The notes below the pieces were generated by a model that ran no database searches, was not told where the DNA came from, and was given only the letters and a program-made list of their open reading frames with translations. This document shows, piece by piece, positions 1 through 11,100 of a DNA stretch of 64,000 bases (positions are counted from its first letter, which is position 1; every line of letters begins with the position of its first letter). The position numbers and the translations under genes are program-made. Source of the stretch: Tanypteryx hageni (lineage: Eukaryota > Arthropoda > Insecta > Odonata > Petaluridae); the NCBI GenBank assembly GCA_028673005.1, contig CM054117.1:37282564-37346563 (forward strand), read 5' to 3'.

Positions 1-1740
1 TTTACTACTGACAGTTGGCAAGGAATTTTTAAAAATACCTGACAAATATCGTGCTTATTATATTATTCTACGCATTAAAAAAATACCTTGGTTATAAATC
101 GAGGAAATAAAATGCACGGCATATTGCGCCTACCGAAGAAAACGCGAACTCATCTCACGCCAGGCACGCAGTGTTAGTAGGCGTTTCGCGGGCAAATATC
201 ATGTAATGCCCGCACCCCCTTTTTTTATGGGAACTTGTGAGGAAAAAAGTGCAGGTATTACACGAGTAAATACGGTACTTCATTTTCTTGACTTTAAATT
301 AATATATAAAAATGTCCTATCATTATATAAGTAGATAAAAATAGTAAATTTCTGAAGAGTAAAAATCAACTGGGTTAAGTGCTATGTTAAAAACTATTCT
401 TTTAGCGCAAATTCTGATAGCGCACAGATGTCTCGGAACGCCTCTCATGCGCTAAGCGAGGCATGCTTGCATACAGAAGTCTATACATGCTAGAAAATCC
501 TAGCATAACAGATATCCTATGGTTTCCGCTACCCGGACTACAGAGAGTGAAGCCTGAATCTCAGGCGTCCAGTCAGCTGTTCCCAAACATTACAAAGCCT
601 CGCCTCCTCTCACCGCTCTTTCTCTATATCATGTTCAGTCAAAGTTCATAAACATTATCTACTGGACCTACAATTACAATTAATATAACTACCTTAAGAA
701 AAACAAGTAAGCGAACGACACGTCCTAGCCAATTGAGGGTCAGGGTTTGATGGCAGCATATTGTAGGTCTTACAGGTAGGATAGCTAAACGGCAAATATA
801 AGTGTAATATTTTGCACCCCCTCCCTCCTTCCCCCCCGATCTATCCCCCTGCCTCCCCAGAGGGTCGAATCCCACAGTTTGGTAAGCACTGGACTACGGT
901 GTTATAAAACCGATGGATTTTATTTCGATACAAAACATTAAAACTAAGCTTTCACAAATTACGGAAATCATCACAGCCTGTAAAAGAAATGTTCTACGGT
1001 TTAGCAAAATATGAAATCCAAACAGCTTAACAAGCTTCCTTCTAACTCTCCCATCAGAGGTTTTAAATAAAATTGAATAAAGATTTCGTGCTCATTCTAT
1101 TACTTCCATTATATGCGAGATATTTTCGTGGCGCTGAAATAAACAAGTTGAAAAAATTCATCCTAAAATTCAGAATGTATAATTCCTATGGGAGGCAAAG
1201 AAATAAATCCACTTTTCCTAGGTCACTCTTCCGAACTGTTAATGCGAGCAGACATTTATAACGACGGCTCAGTTAATAATAGCAATTAGAGAAACAGACA
1301 CGACCCCTTGACAACAAATAATTGTAGTCGCAAAACCCTTTACGACACGCTTAAACCTCTCGCCGAATGAAAACCTCCCTGCATTCGGCTCGCAACTTAC
1401 GCCAAAAGAGCTACTCAGCTACGCTAACGTACAAATAGATGAAAAACTCTTTTTGAAGTCCGAAAAGGACTTAATGAGAAGAAAAGGTCGTTAAAATACT
1501 GCTCAGCAGGTTACGTACTCGACCAAGAGAAACAACAAAGGTAGAAATGAGCCAAAGATGGAAGAAAAAATTAAAAAGCATCAACATGGAGAAACAGCAG
1601 CGGGAACAAACTCCGAAAGCAGACAATTCTGCCGAATGACAATTTTTTTCGTAAAAACGCGACTTTTTATCTCTCCAAACGGAAAGAGGGAGAGAGAAGG
1701 TTATGAAACATGAGAAAATAAAGATGAAAAGCAACGAAGA
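1..1740. other. Unique AT-rich non-coding DNA
   Basis: No coding, RNA or repeat signature recognised. The open frames here are short (under 90 codons), unrelated to any family I know, and interrupted on all sides. A short C-rich stretch lies near 817-857. Treated as intergenic or intronic sequence. Confidence 0.6.
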
Positions 1741-2700
1741 TTAAGATATAAATTCAATTATGAATTCGACGACAAATACCACAGAGCGCACGCGCACACA
1801 CACGCGGAGACTATTGCAGAAACGATGTCCAACCACTCCGAGAAAGGAAACGAGAAGAGAAAAACCAAAGCTCAGATATGACAAATAAAAATAGAAGAAT
1901 GAGGGAGAAAGTGCGACGGCGGAGGTGGGCACGCCCCGTTTATGCGAGCCGTTGCCACGACAACAACGAGACAAGTTGAAGAGTAGCGACAGAGAGGGGA
2001 AGGAGGGGGAGAAAGGGGAGAGCGAGAAGGACAAACGCAGAAGTGGAGTAGTAAGTGAGAGAATCTTTTAATAAAGAGGCGCAAGAAATAATGTGTTAGA
2101 TTAGGTGCGGATTTAGCGAAGAAAGAAATGACGAGTCTCAATAATGGTATACGAGGAGGTAAGAGGACATATTTATGTATAATATAAACATAGAAAAAGA
2201 GAAAGTATTTTTAATTCTTTCCCAGAAAATCAACCCGCGACTCTTTCTCCTCCACCTCTCGCTGCAAACCCGGACAACGAAAAACAGAATCTCCAAGACG
2301 GAGGAGGGGAGAGAACAAAAAATTTTTAAAAAATCCTTCCGCCTCCCTCTCTTATGCCCATACTCCCTAAACTTCACCCCGTAGCGTCTCGAGGATATAA
2401 AGACGCGGAGGAGGGAGTGGCTCAACACGTTAAGTCTTGGGCCGAAGCACTATTACTCATTGTCGCGAGGGAAGAAAAGAGAGGAGGGTAGGGAGGGTAA
2501 AGGTAAGGACGGGGGAAAAGGAAGCATAAACCCTGGGAAAATAAAGAATGATGAAGAAAGAAACTTGTATAAATACACCCATGGAAGGGATGAAAGGCTT
2601 GAAAATAAGGAGAGCGTAAGGAGAGAGAAAAAGAGAGGATGGAAGAGGGAAAACGAAGGAGAAAAAATTTCCTTAAAAAAACTGTTTAAATAATAATAGC
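1741..2700. repeat. Purine-rich (GA) low-complexity block
   Basis: The + strand is dominated by A and G, especially at 1880-2060 and 2460-2680, with a pyrimidine-rich interval near 2240-2380. Open frames on both strands here are Ser/Pro/Leu/Phe-rich on one strand and Lys/Glu/Gly/Arg-rich on the other, as expected of a polypurine tract, and are not taken as genes. A weak TATA-like GATATAAAG sits at about 2394, with no other promoter evidence. Confidence 0.6.
1951..1964. promoter_or_regulatory. Candidate RFX X-box
   Basis: The 14-mer GTTGCCACGACAAC fits the imperfect palindrome bound by RFX factors (GTTNCC, two-base spacer, then RGNAAC or similar), with one deviation in the right half. RFX sites mark ciliary-gene promoters in many animals (established knowledge). 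No adjacent gene is visible, so function is conjecture. Confidence 0.2.
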
Positions 2701-4090
2701 CCTGCTTCCCATATTAAAACGCAACTTCGCATTTTTTTTTTCCTTTGAGTTCGCTCGCTCGCTACTCTCCAACCTTCCTCCTCCGCCACCCCCGAAGGCT
2801 ACGATGTATCAACACGCATAAATATAAAAAAAGAAAAATATTTTCTCGAGAGGCTGTGAGAAAATCCTTTTTCGAAAAATACTTTTAAATGACGATGGAA
2901 AGTAGAAGGGGCTTAAAAAGGAGACTAGGAGAGAAAGAGGACTGCCTAAAACGCTAAGCTTGTTGAAGGGATGTGTTAGTTGTTCCTCTTTGTCGATTTT
3001 TTTAACCTAGCTTTTTTTTAAAGCCTCACCTTAATTATTCTTGAGGAGACTCAGCTCCTCTGAACTTTTCTAACAAGGGAGATTCAATAGCATTGTGATC
3101 TCGAAAGGCCGGGAAATATAGGGTGTCGAGATGAAATATCAATTCTTTTTGCCTCACAGCCGAGGACTTTCTTGCCGATGGATGATACGGTGGAATCTTT
3201 AAGAGGTCGTAAAATGGGAGATAATCGAATGGATGGGCGAAGAAAGATCAACTGAGGAGCGAGTGAAGAAAGAAAAAGTTTTACAGGAAGTTCCGATTAA
3301 AGTGCAACTCGTGTTACGATGCCTTGATGACGAGACGCTTATATTTTTGTGATTACGCGCTTCCTTAAAAGAAACGCTACGAAATAAAGCAACCATTTGA
3401 TGATCTTCGTATAAAACCGGCGCTACATCTAGGATCAATATTGGCAGCCAACTGCTAGTCATGCTATTTATATTTTTATTAAATTATGATTACAAATAGA
3501 TCGTTCTTTCTTTGAAAATACAATTAACCTAATCACATTTCTTTCTTCATTAAAATCTTAATTATGTTACTTTTTATCAATTTTATCGAATTTAATTTCC
3601 AAGCTTGAACGAATATTAAACGGATAACGTATGCCTCGTAAATGAGCCACGAGAAGGATTGGCCTTTACAATCCATATCATCTTATTCACAGACCTCTTG
3701 GATAAAAAAGTTACTAGCTAAGGAAGAAATACCAAGCTACCATCACGTCTCCCTACATACGTTATTACTTATTTTAGGACACGGGTAGATACAAAACAAA
3801 AGTCCGTGTCGTAAAAATTAATCTTTCACCCATCAACCCTTTCCAAACTTCTAACATATCGGCATCAATTCCACTCAGAAACATATTAACCGCTCGGAAT
3901 AAAAAATAAACAAATAAATCGTTTCAAATCTCCTCCCATCACCATGACACCTGACATACACGCACTCCTGAAAAATTAATCCCGTTTCTATTCACCTCAA
4001 AAACGCCCCAGAGCGCCTCCAAAACTCAAACTTCATAACTCGAAATTTTTCCCAATACACGACCACCCGGGGAATTTTTATTTCAGCCAA
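2700..4090. other. AT-rich non-coding DNA, nothing recognised
   Basis: No recognisable coding, RNA or mobile-element structure. The 87-codon minus-strand open frame at 3199-3462 has no familiar motif and no flanking splice or start context that would support it. Confidence 0.55.
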
Positions 4091-4790
4091 TCATCCCAGC
4101 CTACATACATACACACCCTCCTCCCATCCTACCCACACCCTGAATATAAAAAAACTCGAAGATAGCCTTCGAAAAAATAATAAAAAGGGAGCCGAACCTC
4201 CCCTGCCCTCGGGCTTGACTTCTTGCCATTAATCCTCGGCCACCAACTTTCGTCCCTCCACCCCACTTATTCCGGAAAGGGATACGTGGAAAGGGGGCGT
4301 ACGGGAGCGAAGGGGCGGAAAGGGCAAGAGAGAGGGGTAGGGGGAGGGTCCTATCACACGTGCTCCCTCCCTTCATTTGAATATTGCCCCGCCGTCCTGA
4401 TTGAAAAGCAAATCCATCAAAGATGATGGCGGCGGTGGTGGTATGCGGTGGTGTCGGTCGGAGGTGCCGACCATGTCCGCAGAACAACTCACGTCGCAGC
4501 CAGACTCTTCTTTGTTTTTTTGTTTGATCCGCGCCGAGTCTATTTGCGGGCGATATATGCACACACGCAGCAGAGAGCGAGCGAGCACGCGCGTACACTG
4601 CGGCCCAAACTCGATGCCCAAACACAGACGACGCAGAGGGCCACTCTTGTCCAGTCACAAGGGAGCGAAAGTGGCGAAGAGGATGGGGAGGGGAGAGAAG
4701 AAACAAAGTGGGGATTAAGTGCGTTGGTGGAGAGAGACCGTAGGAATTGATCGATATGAGACGGATTTTTTTCGCGCCCCTCAAAGCATG
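4090..4790. repeat. Mixed pyrimidine/purine-rich block
   Basis: CT-rich, G-rich and GA-rich patches alternate. Several overlapping open frames on both strands, including 227 codons on the minus strand at 4101-4784, arise from the low density of stop codons. The translations are compositionally biased and show no domain. No gene called. Confidence 0.5.
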
Positions 4791-5962
4791 TAGAATGCGT
4801 CGCTTATTTTAGTTGGCGGCGGGGAAAGTGCCAGTCTGGTCTCAATGGACAGATCGAAGCAGTCCGCATTTTGTTAATACAGCACTCGCAACGTAGACAA
4901 CATGAATGAATTTATTTATCCACGGGATATAAAGATAACCTTCATAGACATTAAACGGTCTAGTAAAATAGATTAAAATTTCAGCCACAAATTAGTCAAT
5001 CTCAAATGTTATTCTTATTTAATCGGAGAATTTGCTATGATGGCGAGCAATTAGTATTAGAAATACAAATCCGGATTGTTTAGCCGTTTCATGGTTATCG
5101 GAATAGCCTTGGTCAATAAGTGAGATAGATAAATCAATTTTATATTTTTTGAATCACACAACATGTCGGCTTTAAGTAACTGTCATTAATGACAAGACAA
5201 GACTAGACTAAATAATAGCATAAGTAAAGCAACGAGGGAATTAAAAACTACCAAAGCGCAAATTATATTTCATGTGTGGCTCTTTTGTTGCCCTGCACGC
5301 ACCAACTTTATACTGTAGTCAATTTTAAACGATACCGAAATTATATTTTATTTGTAAAAAGGGATAGTTTTATAGAAAATATCTTGATGCGCCAATCCAT
5401 CAACAGCCTAATCACCCAACCCTCACCCTAAAGTTACCACTAAGCAATAACGGCAACTAATTCACTTCGACTAAAAGAACGCTCGACAAAAGAGAATAGA
5501 AGAGTAGAGGAGGAAGGAAGAAAATGAGAGGGATATTGGATGGGGGGTGGAGTAAGGAAGCCTGCCTGCATTATAAGATACGGCGAGAATTAATTCAAGA
5601 GAGTGAGAAAGAGAGTCTGATCCAAGATAGAACACAAGTTGAAGCGCCTCAGTTCCAATGTTTTTCTTTTTAACGAGGTTTTTCGACTATGGAAGTCACT
5701 TCTCCCATTATCTCGATCGATTCGCGGGTGTCACTCAAAGACCAAAGAAGCTTCTTTTGGCGAAGCGGGTTACCTCCGTTTACCTCTACCATCGAGTCTT
5801 ATCAAAGGCCAGACTGACTCTTTGTCAATGAGAGAAAGTTAACAACTTTAAATATTTAAACGAATTCTCGATTGCTCCAAGAAGATAGAACTTCCCTTAA
5901 ATATTCGTAAACACAGGACTTCAAGTTAGAAAACTCGATTTTTTCCGAGCACTAATGGAAAT
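4790..5962. other. AT-rich non-coding DNA, nothing recognised
   Basis: No recognised gene or repeat. Short GA-rich stretch at about 5490-5530. The 67-codon plus-strand frame at 5639-5842 is unrecognised. Confidence 0.55.
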
Positions 5963-6582
5963 TGGGAAAGATTGGGCGATTCTTGAATTTTTATCTCCAA
6001 AACTATTAGTCGTAATTATATGCTCTCGCGGATTTATTGTCCGAATAAATGTTTTAATAGATACCTTACAGATCATATATGAGCATAGGAGAGAAATATG
6101 GATTTTTTATTGCAGTTTGCCGAGAGAACCGTCTTAGCGATCGATATGACCAAAGTATGTGATGTTTTCCTCGGGATTTTCTGGAATTTTAATACCTGAA
6201 ACTATAACTTGTACTTATGTGGTATCGCGGACATTCCTTTGGTAAATGATGTCCTCTATCCTAATAAAAGTTTTATCTATACCTTACATGTCATATAAGA
6301 GCTAGGGAAAGAAATTATGGTATTAATTGTTGCTTGACGAATGGCATTTAATGAGATACGAGTATAAGTTTATTAAAGTTTTTACTTAATGTATTAGTTC
6401 TAATTGACGAATGCAGCTCAAGATCACAATTGGGGGATAAATTTTAATAAGGATCACTCCTACGTAATTAAATTAAAATCCGTCCAGCGGTTTAGGAGAT
6501 GAAAGTTACGCCGGAAGGACGGATGGACGAGACGTGCCCATTAGGCGTTCTGCTACTACCATTTCGCTGGTAAAGAACGCCT
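5963..6582. mobile_element. Dispersed repeat, copy A (5' end unclear)
   Basis: Aligns by eye along its length with 47268-47853. Both copies contain an internal imperfect direct duplication (units starting near 5995 and 6196 here), a shared CCGTCCAG-type block, a GGACGGATGGACGA-like block, and the same 3' end. That end is an 8-bp stem, AGGCGTTC (6543-6550) with GAACGCCT (6575-6582), around a loop containing CTACTACC. No coding capacity. The 5' terminal repeat seen in copy B was not found here, so this copy is probably 5'-truncated. Superfamily unassigned. Confidence 0.75.
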
Positions 6583-7540
6583 AAAAATCAACAACTGATT
6601 AGAAAATGGCCACGAGTGCTTGGTCTAAGACGGTATGATGACTAGCACATATCTTATGCAAAACTTCAGAATTTTACTTGTCCTAAGTCTTCTTCCATAA
6701 GCGTTGGCTTATCCCCAAAAATTTGACCGATTCATTCTCTTGAGTGGTAGCACACAGGAATGTTCAAAAGCCTGGCGGGGAAATATGGCAAAAACGTCAC
6801 AGCAAGATATAAACATTTCCGCTAAATTAAGCATATTAGTTGGCTTGCAGAATGCGGGCTAAGAAGGAGAGAGGGATGGGTATAAACTAGGTCATTGTAA
6901 AAAACAGAGTAACATAGATCTTACGCGATCAATTCTTGCCACTGAGACAAAAGCGATAAATTTAAGGAATTTCCGAATAAACAGTCTGTAATTTTCATCT
7001 GCTAATAAAATTGCTCTTTGGCGAAACAATCCTACCAATATCTTCAGAATAAAGGTACAAATTATTTTTAAAGCTCACTGAAAGGCTAAATTCATAACAT
7101 CTTCAGCCTTAATTAACACAAAATGGCTAAAAACATACAAAGGAATATTTTCAAATAAACCTTGTTTTCATATTTTTGCCAAGCGCTTCGTCTTTCAGCT
7201 AGCTAACAATTAATACTAAAACACTGCAGATATTATCGACAGCAAAAGAGACACTACGAATATCTATCGAAATACCGAACATACCTGTTTAAAAACGTCT
7301 ATGCGTTACATCAACATAGACCAATAACCAACCGATTCTTCCAAACAGCAAAATATAAATACCGCTCAGGTTGGGTCCACACGAAAAGCTATATTTAAAC
7401 CTCCTTTGACGGAATCGAATCCAGTCAACCATAAATGTAAACGAAATACTCCGGGAAACAGAAAAGCCCCGATTAATACCCCGAGGAACAGGCCCGGAAA
7501 ATCTAAAAAATAAAAGGAGTAGTAGAGCGGATGGTAGGGC
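6583..7540. other. AT-rich non-coding DNA, nothing recognised
   Basis: No gene, RNA or repeat signature seen. Confidence 0.55.
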
Positions 7541-7952
7541 TTCCAGGTGGCGGATTCGAAACCTTCGAGAGGGAGAATAGACGGGCCACGGAGGGGGGAG
7601 AAGGGAAAGGAGAGGGAAGAGAATAATTGATAGGTACAGGAAAAAAGGGGAGAGGAAGTGAGGGAGGGGGAGAGAGAGGCAAGAGGAGTAGTTATGGCGG
7701 AGAGATCCTCGCGAGGGAGGAAGAGGGACGCTCGTAAGAGGGAAAACAGGAGCAGCACTACCTTCGCCAATACGAGTGATGCATTTTTAAGAATATTTCA
7801 TAGGCCGGGGGAGGAGAGACAGAGAGAAATAAAAGTACGAGAATAAGGTAGAGGGGAAGAAAAGGTGGGTCGGTGTTGCTGCAGGGAACCGAGCGAGAAA
7901 GAGAGAGAGAGAGAGGGGGTAAGAGAGAGAGGAGTAAGAGAGAGAGAGAGGG

Positions 7953-8005
<53 letters not shown>

Positions 8006-8300
8006 GGGAGAGAGGCTGGAAAATAGAGTCTTTATTAAGGGACCAGATGGGACAAGATGCTAACCGTCCGTCGCGCCTTGGGAATGAGGAGAGAGGAGGA
8101 AGGAAAGACTGAGGGGATGGGGAAGCGAGGGAAGGAGTGGAGGGAGAAAGAGGAGGGAGAGGGAGGGAGGACGAAGACCGAACGAAAATAATTTGGTGCG
8201 GAGGGAGTGAGAGGTGGTGGAAATGCAAAACGGCGGAAAAATTAGACGGGCTGGGGAAAAAGGGAGACGGCGGCGTTGGAATGGAGAAAAGATATAAAAA
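7541..8300. repeat. Purine-rich block around a (GA)n microsatellite
   Basis: The + strand is almost entirely A/G for several hundred bases, peaking in near-pure (GA)n at about 7956-8001 with interrupted GA runs from about 7893. The long minus-strand open frame (7758-8411) is a Ser/Leu/Pro shadow of the (CT)n complement and is not a gene. Confidence 0.85.
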
Positions 8301-8367
8301 AAGTTCAAAAATAAAAAGAAGCGACATGAAGAAAAGAGTGGAAATTATGGGTTGGCTCATCAGCGCG

Positions 8368-8394
8368 CCATTGTTGCATAATTTGCATACAAAG
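8368..8394. promoter_or_regulatory. Candidate Sox/POU binding-site cluster
   Basis: CCATTGTT (Sox-like, 8368-8375) is followed directly by GCATAATTTGCAT, which holds a reverse octamer ATTTGCAT (8381-8388), then ACAAAG (reverse Sox core, 8389-8394). Sox and POU factors bind adjacent sites cooperatively (established knowledge). Whether this is an enhancer is inference from motif spacing alone. Confidence 0.25.
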
Positions 8395-8399
8395 TGGAT

Positions 8400-9840
8400 A
8401 TGATGAAACAAAAGCCATGAAACACGGCCGTCTTAGACGAAAAACTAGGCAAATGCGCATGATGCGGGAGAAGTAGAGGATACGTTTCAGCGTCTCCTTA
8501 GCAAGCTTTTTAAGATAGCATAGTCTTAGAGAAAGATATATTTAGAGATACAACCATATATTACACTAAAAAAAGTTAATGTCGCTAGGCGTGTTACTAT
8601 TTTTGACAAGTAGATCGTTTTGTTTTACCGTGACGCTATTTCTCTCGGTCTCTACATATCTAGGACAACGGTATTCAACTTTCTTAGTCGACGTAACCCT
8701 TTGAGCGTTTACGTGAATATTTTATTGTGGTATGAAATGAAACAAATTTGCATGATAATAAAATACATGATGGAAAGGATGGATCATAGATCCCATATTG
8801 GAATGAATAATTAAAATGAATAGTTTTAGTTTTAATATACACTTCCTATACGACCAAAATGGCCGTGCAACCTTTTGAAGGTTCAAGTCTGTAACTGGCA
8901 AACAATATTTCAAAAGTATACGCGAAAGTATTAAAGAAATGCTTCAAACTCAACAACCCTTTGTGGGTAAAATCATCTTGTAAATTCACAATCTTTGATT
9001 ATGAAATCATAAATTTATGCTGAAGCGAGGATAAAAATTATTTTTAAAGTTTTCGCGTGCCCTTGAACATTCTTTAAACATTCCCAGGGAAACGCGTAAA
9101 GCCGGTTGATTATCACTCACCTATGGAAACAAGGAAAAGACACGGAAAAGCATCGCAAAACACTGGACTTTGCTTGGATCGAAATGGAGGGACTTGCAAT
9201 CAGACAAACCGATTCCGTTAAAAACCGAAATAATAAAAATGTGCCACTATATCTGTCCACGTTAACATGACCCAAATGGAGAGAAGCTTTTAGGTATGTT
9301 AATTGCTATAAAAGAAAAGTGGCACAAATGTGTGGTTCCTTTATGGGAAACTCGACAACTTTTTTCCATCAAAGCATGTAGGTCAAGCTCCACTTTTTTA
9401 GGAACTCAGTTAAAATCCACATCTATAAAAATCTTCAGTTGGAGGTTATTTGCAAACGTAAAACATCGTGTGCAATAATGATCGTGTGAAATATGACGCG
9501 AACGTTAAAAGTTGCATCACCAACCGCCGCTTTTTGGAGTGAACGTGACGCCGTTTAATTCAATTCACAAAGAATCACCGAATACTTGAGCAAATTTTCT
9601 GATAACATTTTACCTTTTCCTCGATTACTTTGTAACAAGGGTAGCATTATAGAATGATTCTTAGTGTCAGAAACTTGAAAAATAACAAAAAACAAGCTAT
9701 CTAACCAGATTTACCAGCCAAGAATAATACCGACCACCTCACAGACACAAAAAACCTTTAAAGATGCATATATAGAGGGTGAAAGAGTGAGAAAAGACTC
9801 GACTTCATAAGACTAACGCGAACCGTGACATGAAGGAAAA
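8400..9840. other. AT-rich non-coding DNA, nothing recognised
   Basis: No recognised gene or mobile element. CCCTTT motifs at about 8697 and 8959 were examined as possible piggyBac ends but lack TTAA flanks. Confidence 0.5.
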
Positions 9841-11100
9841 AAGGCGAAGGAAGCTAGGAGAGAAGGGAAGGAAAGGTGAAAGGAAGAGGCATGGATGGAG
9901 ATGGCGCTAATGATGAGCGCACTAACAGCCACCAACCACCATCCCCTTACAGTATCTCTAGAGAGAGAGAAAGGGGGCACCCACCCTGCAAACAGGCCGA
10001 GGGTAAAAGAGATAGAGCGAGAGAGAGCGGGACCTCCTAGGAGCAGAAAGAGAGAGGAACTTGGGGGCTGGAGAGGAACGGAGGAGGAAAGAAGAGACGG
10101 AGGGTGGTCTGACGGCGGAGAGATGTGAGCGGGCCGGAGGAGCCGCTATCTTATCACATCCATAAATCCTAGGGTGTGGAAAGGGAGCGAGGAGGAAAAA
10201 AAGAGAGGGAGAAAGTGGAGGAGAGGAAGCCATAGCAACCGCGAAGGGTTCTGTCTGAAGGGGGAAAAGGAGGCGAAGGGGATGAGGAAAAAGGAGGCTA
10301 AGGGAGGGGGAATAAGGAGGCGAAGGGGAGGGGGAGAAAGGAGGCGAAGGGGAGGGGGAAAAGGAGGCGAAGGGGAGGGGGGGAAGGAGGAAGGGGAGAT
10401 AAAAAAGGAGGAAGGGGAGAGAAAAAAGGAGGAAGGGGAGAGAAAAAAGGGGGAAGGGGAGAGAAAAAAGGAGGAAGAGGAGGAGCTGGAGGTGGCACGA
10501 AGGAGGAAATAAAAAAATGAGGAGGTTCGGAGACATGAGATGGGGTGAGTGGAAAGGAAGAGGAGAAGTGGGAAAAGAAAAATGAAAAATGATGAGGAGT
10601 GTGGAGTGAGTTCCATGGCCGGGATTAGGGTTGAAAATAGAAAGAAGGGGTGGAATAGGGTGTTTGGGAGGGAGGGGGAAAGCCGGGGAGGCGATTAAGG
10701 AGGAGATAATGGATGGTCCGGGAAGGGGGGGGGATGAAAGGAAGAGGAGATAGGAGAAAGGGGCGGGACACGACGGGGTGAATCGGGAGGGGTGGAAGGG
10801 TGGGGAGGAGGATGTCGTGGCGGCGGAGTCGGGGATAATAATCGTAGATGAAGGAGGTGAGAGAGAAGAATGGGGAACGTGAAGAGAGAGGTTTAACTTA
10901 ATCGCGAGGAGAAGAGTGGAAGGTGAGCGTGTGGGGGCGTGAGGGGTTGTGTAGAAAGAGCTGTCCTACGTTGAGGTGAGAGGCCGAGATTTCATCTGAC
11001 GAGGAGAGAGAGTGAGGGCGGAGAGAGTAGGGAGGAGGGAGCGGAATACCGTCGCTGGGAGAATACGGAGCGGCGAGGCAGGATCCCCGTGATCCACGTC
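9840..11100. repeat. Long purine-rich (GA/GGGA) block
   Basis: Nearly continuous A/G on the + strand with G-runs (for example about 10667-10680 and 10723-10733). Overlapping open frames on both strands here, up to 192 codons on the minus strand at 9958-10536, are Ser/Pro/Leu/Phe-rich or Lys/Glu/Gly/Arg-rich translations of the tract and are rejected as genes. Confidence 0.85.
10262..10480. repeat. Purine minisatellite, two unit types
   Basis: Tandem units of about 23-24 bp of the form GGAGGCGAAGGGGAGGGGGA run to about 10385. They are followed by units of about 21 bp built on GGAGGAAGGGGAGAGAAAAA to about 10480. The switch from a CG-containing to an A-rich unit suggests successive local expansions. 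The translations are repeated basic peptides without known function. Confidence 0.8.

Noticed and set aside
2390..2410. TATA-like GATATAAAG
   Set aside because: No initiator, transcript or gene downstream; a single AT-rich motif is expected by chance.
4101..4784. 227-codon minus-strand open frame, one of the longest here
   Set aside because: Lies over alternating CT and G-rich tracts; the translation is compositionally biased, without a domain, and competes with several overlapping frames on the other strand.
7758..8411. 217-codon minus-strand open frame
   Set aside because: It is the complement of the (GA)n tract, giving long Ser/Leu runs; a low-complexity artefact.
8695..8965. Possible piggyBac-type ends (CCCTTT motifs)
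   Set aside because: No TTAA target sites at the proposed ends and the two motifs are in the same orientation.
9958..10616. Overlapping 192- and 156-codon minus-strand frames
   Set aside because: Pro/Ser/Leu/Phe-only translations of a purine minisatellite; not coding.
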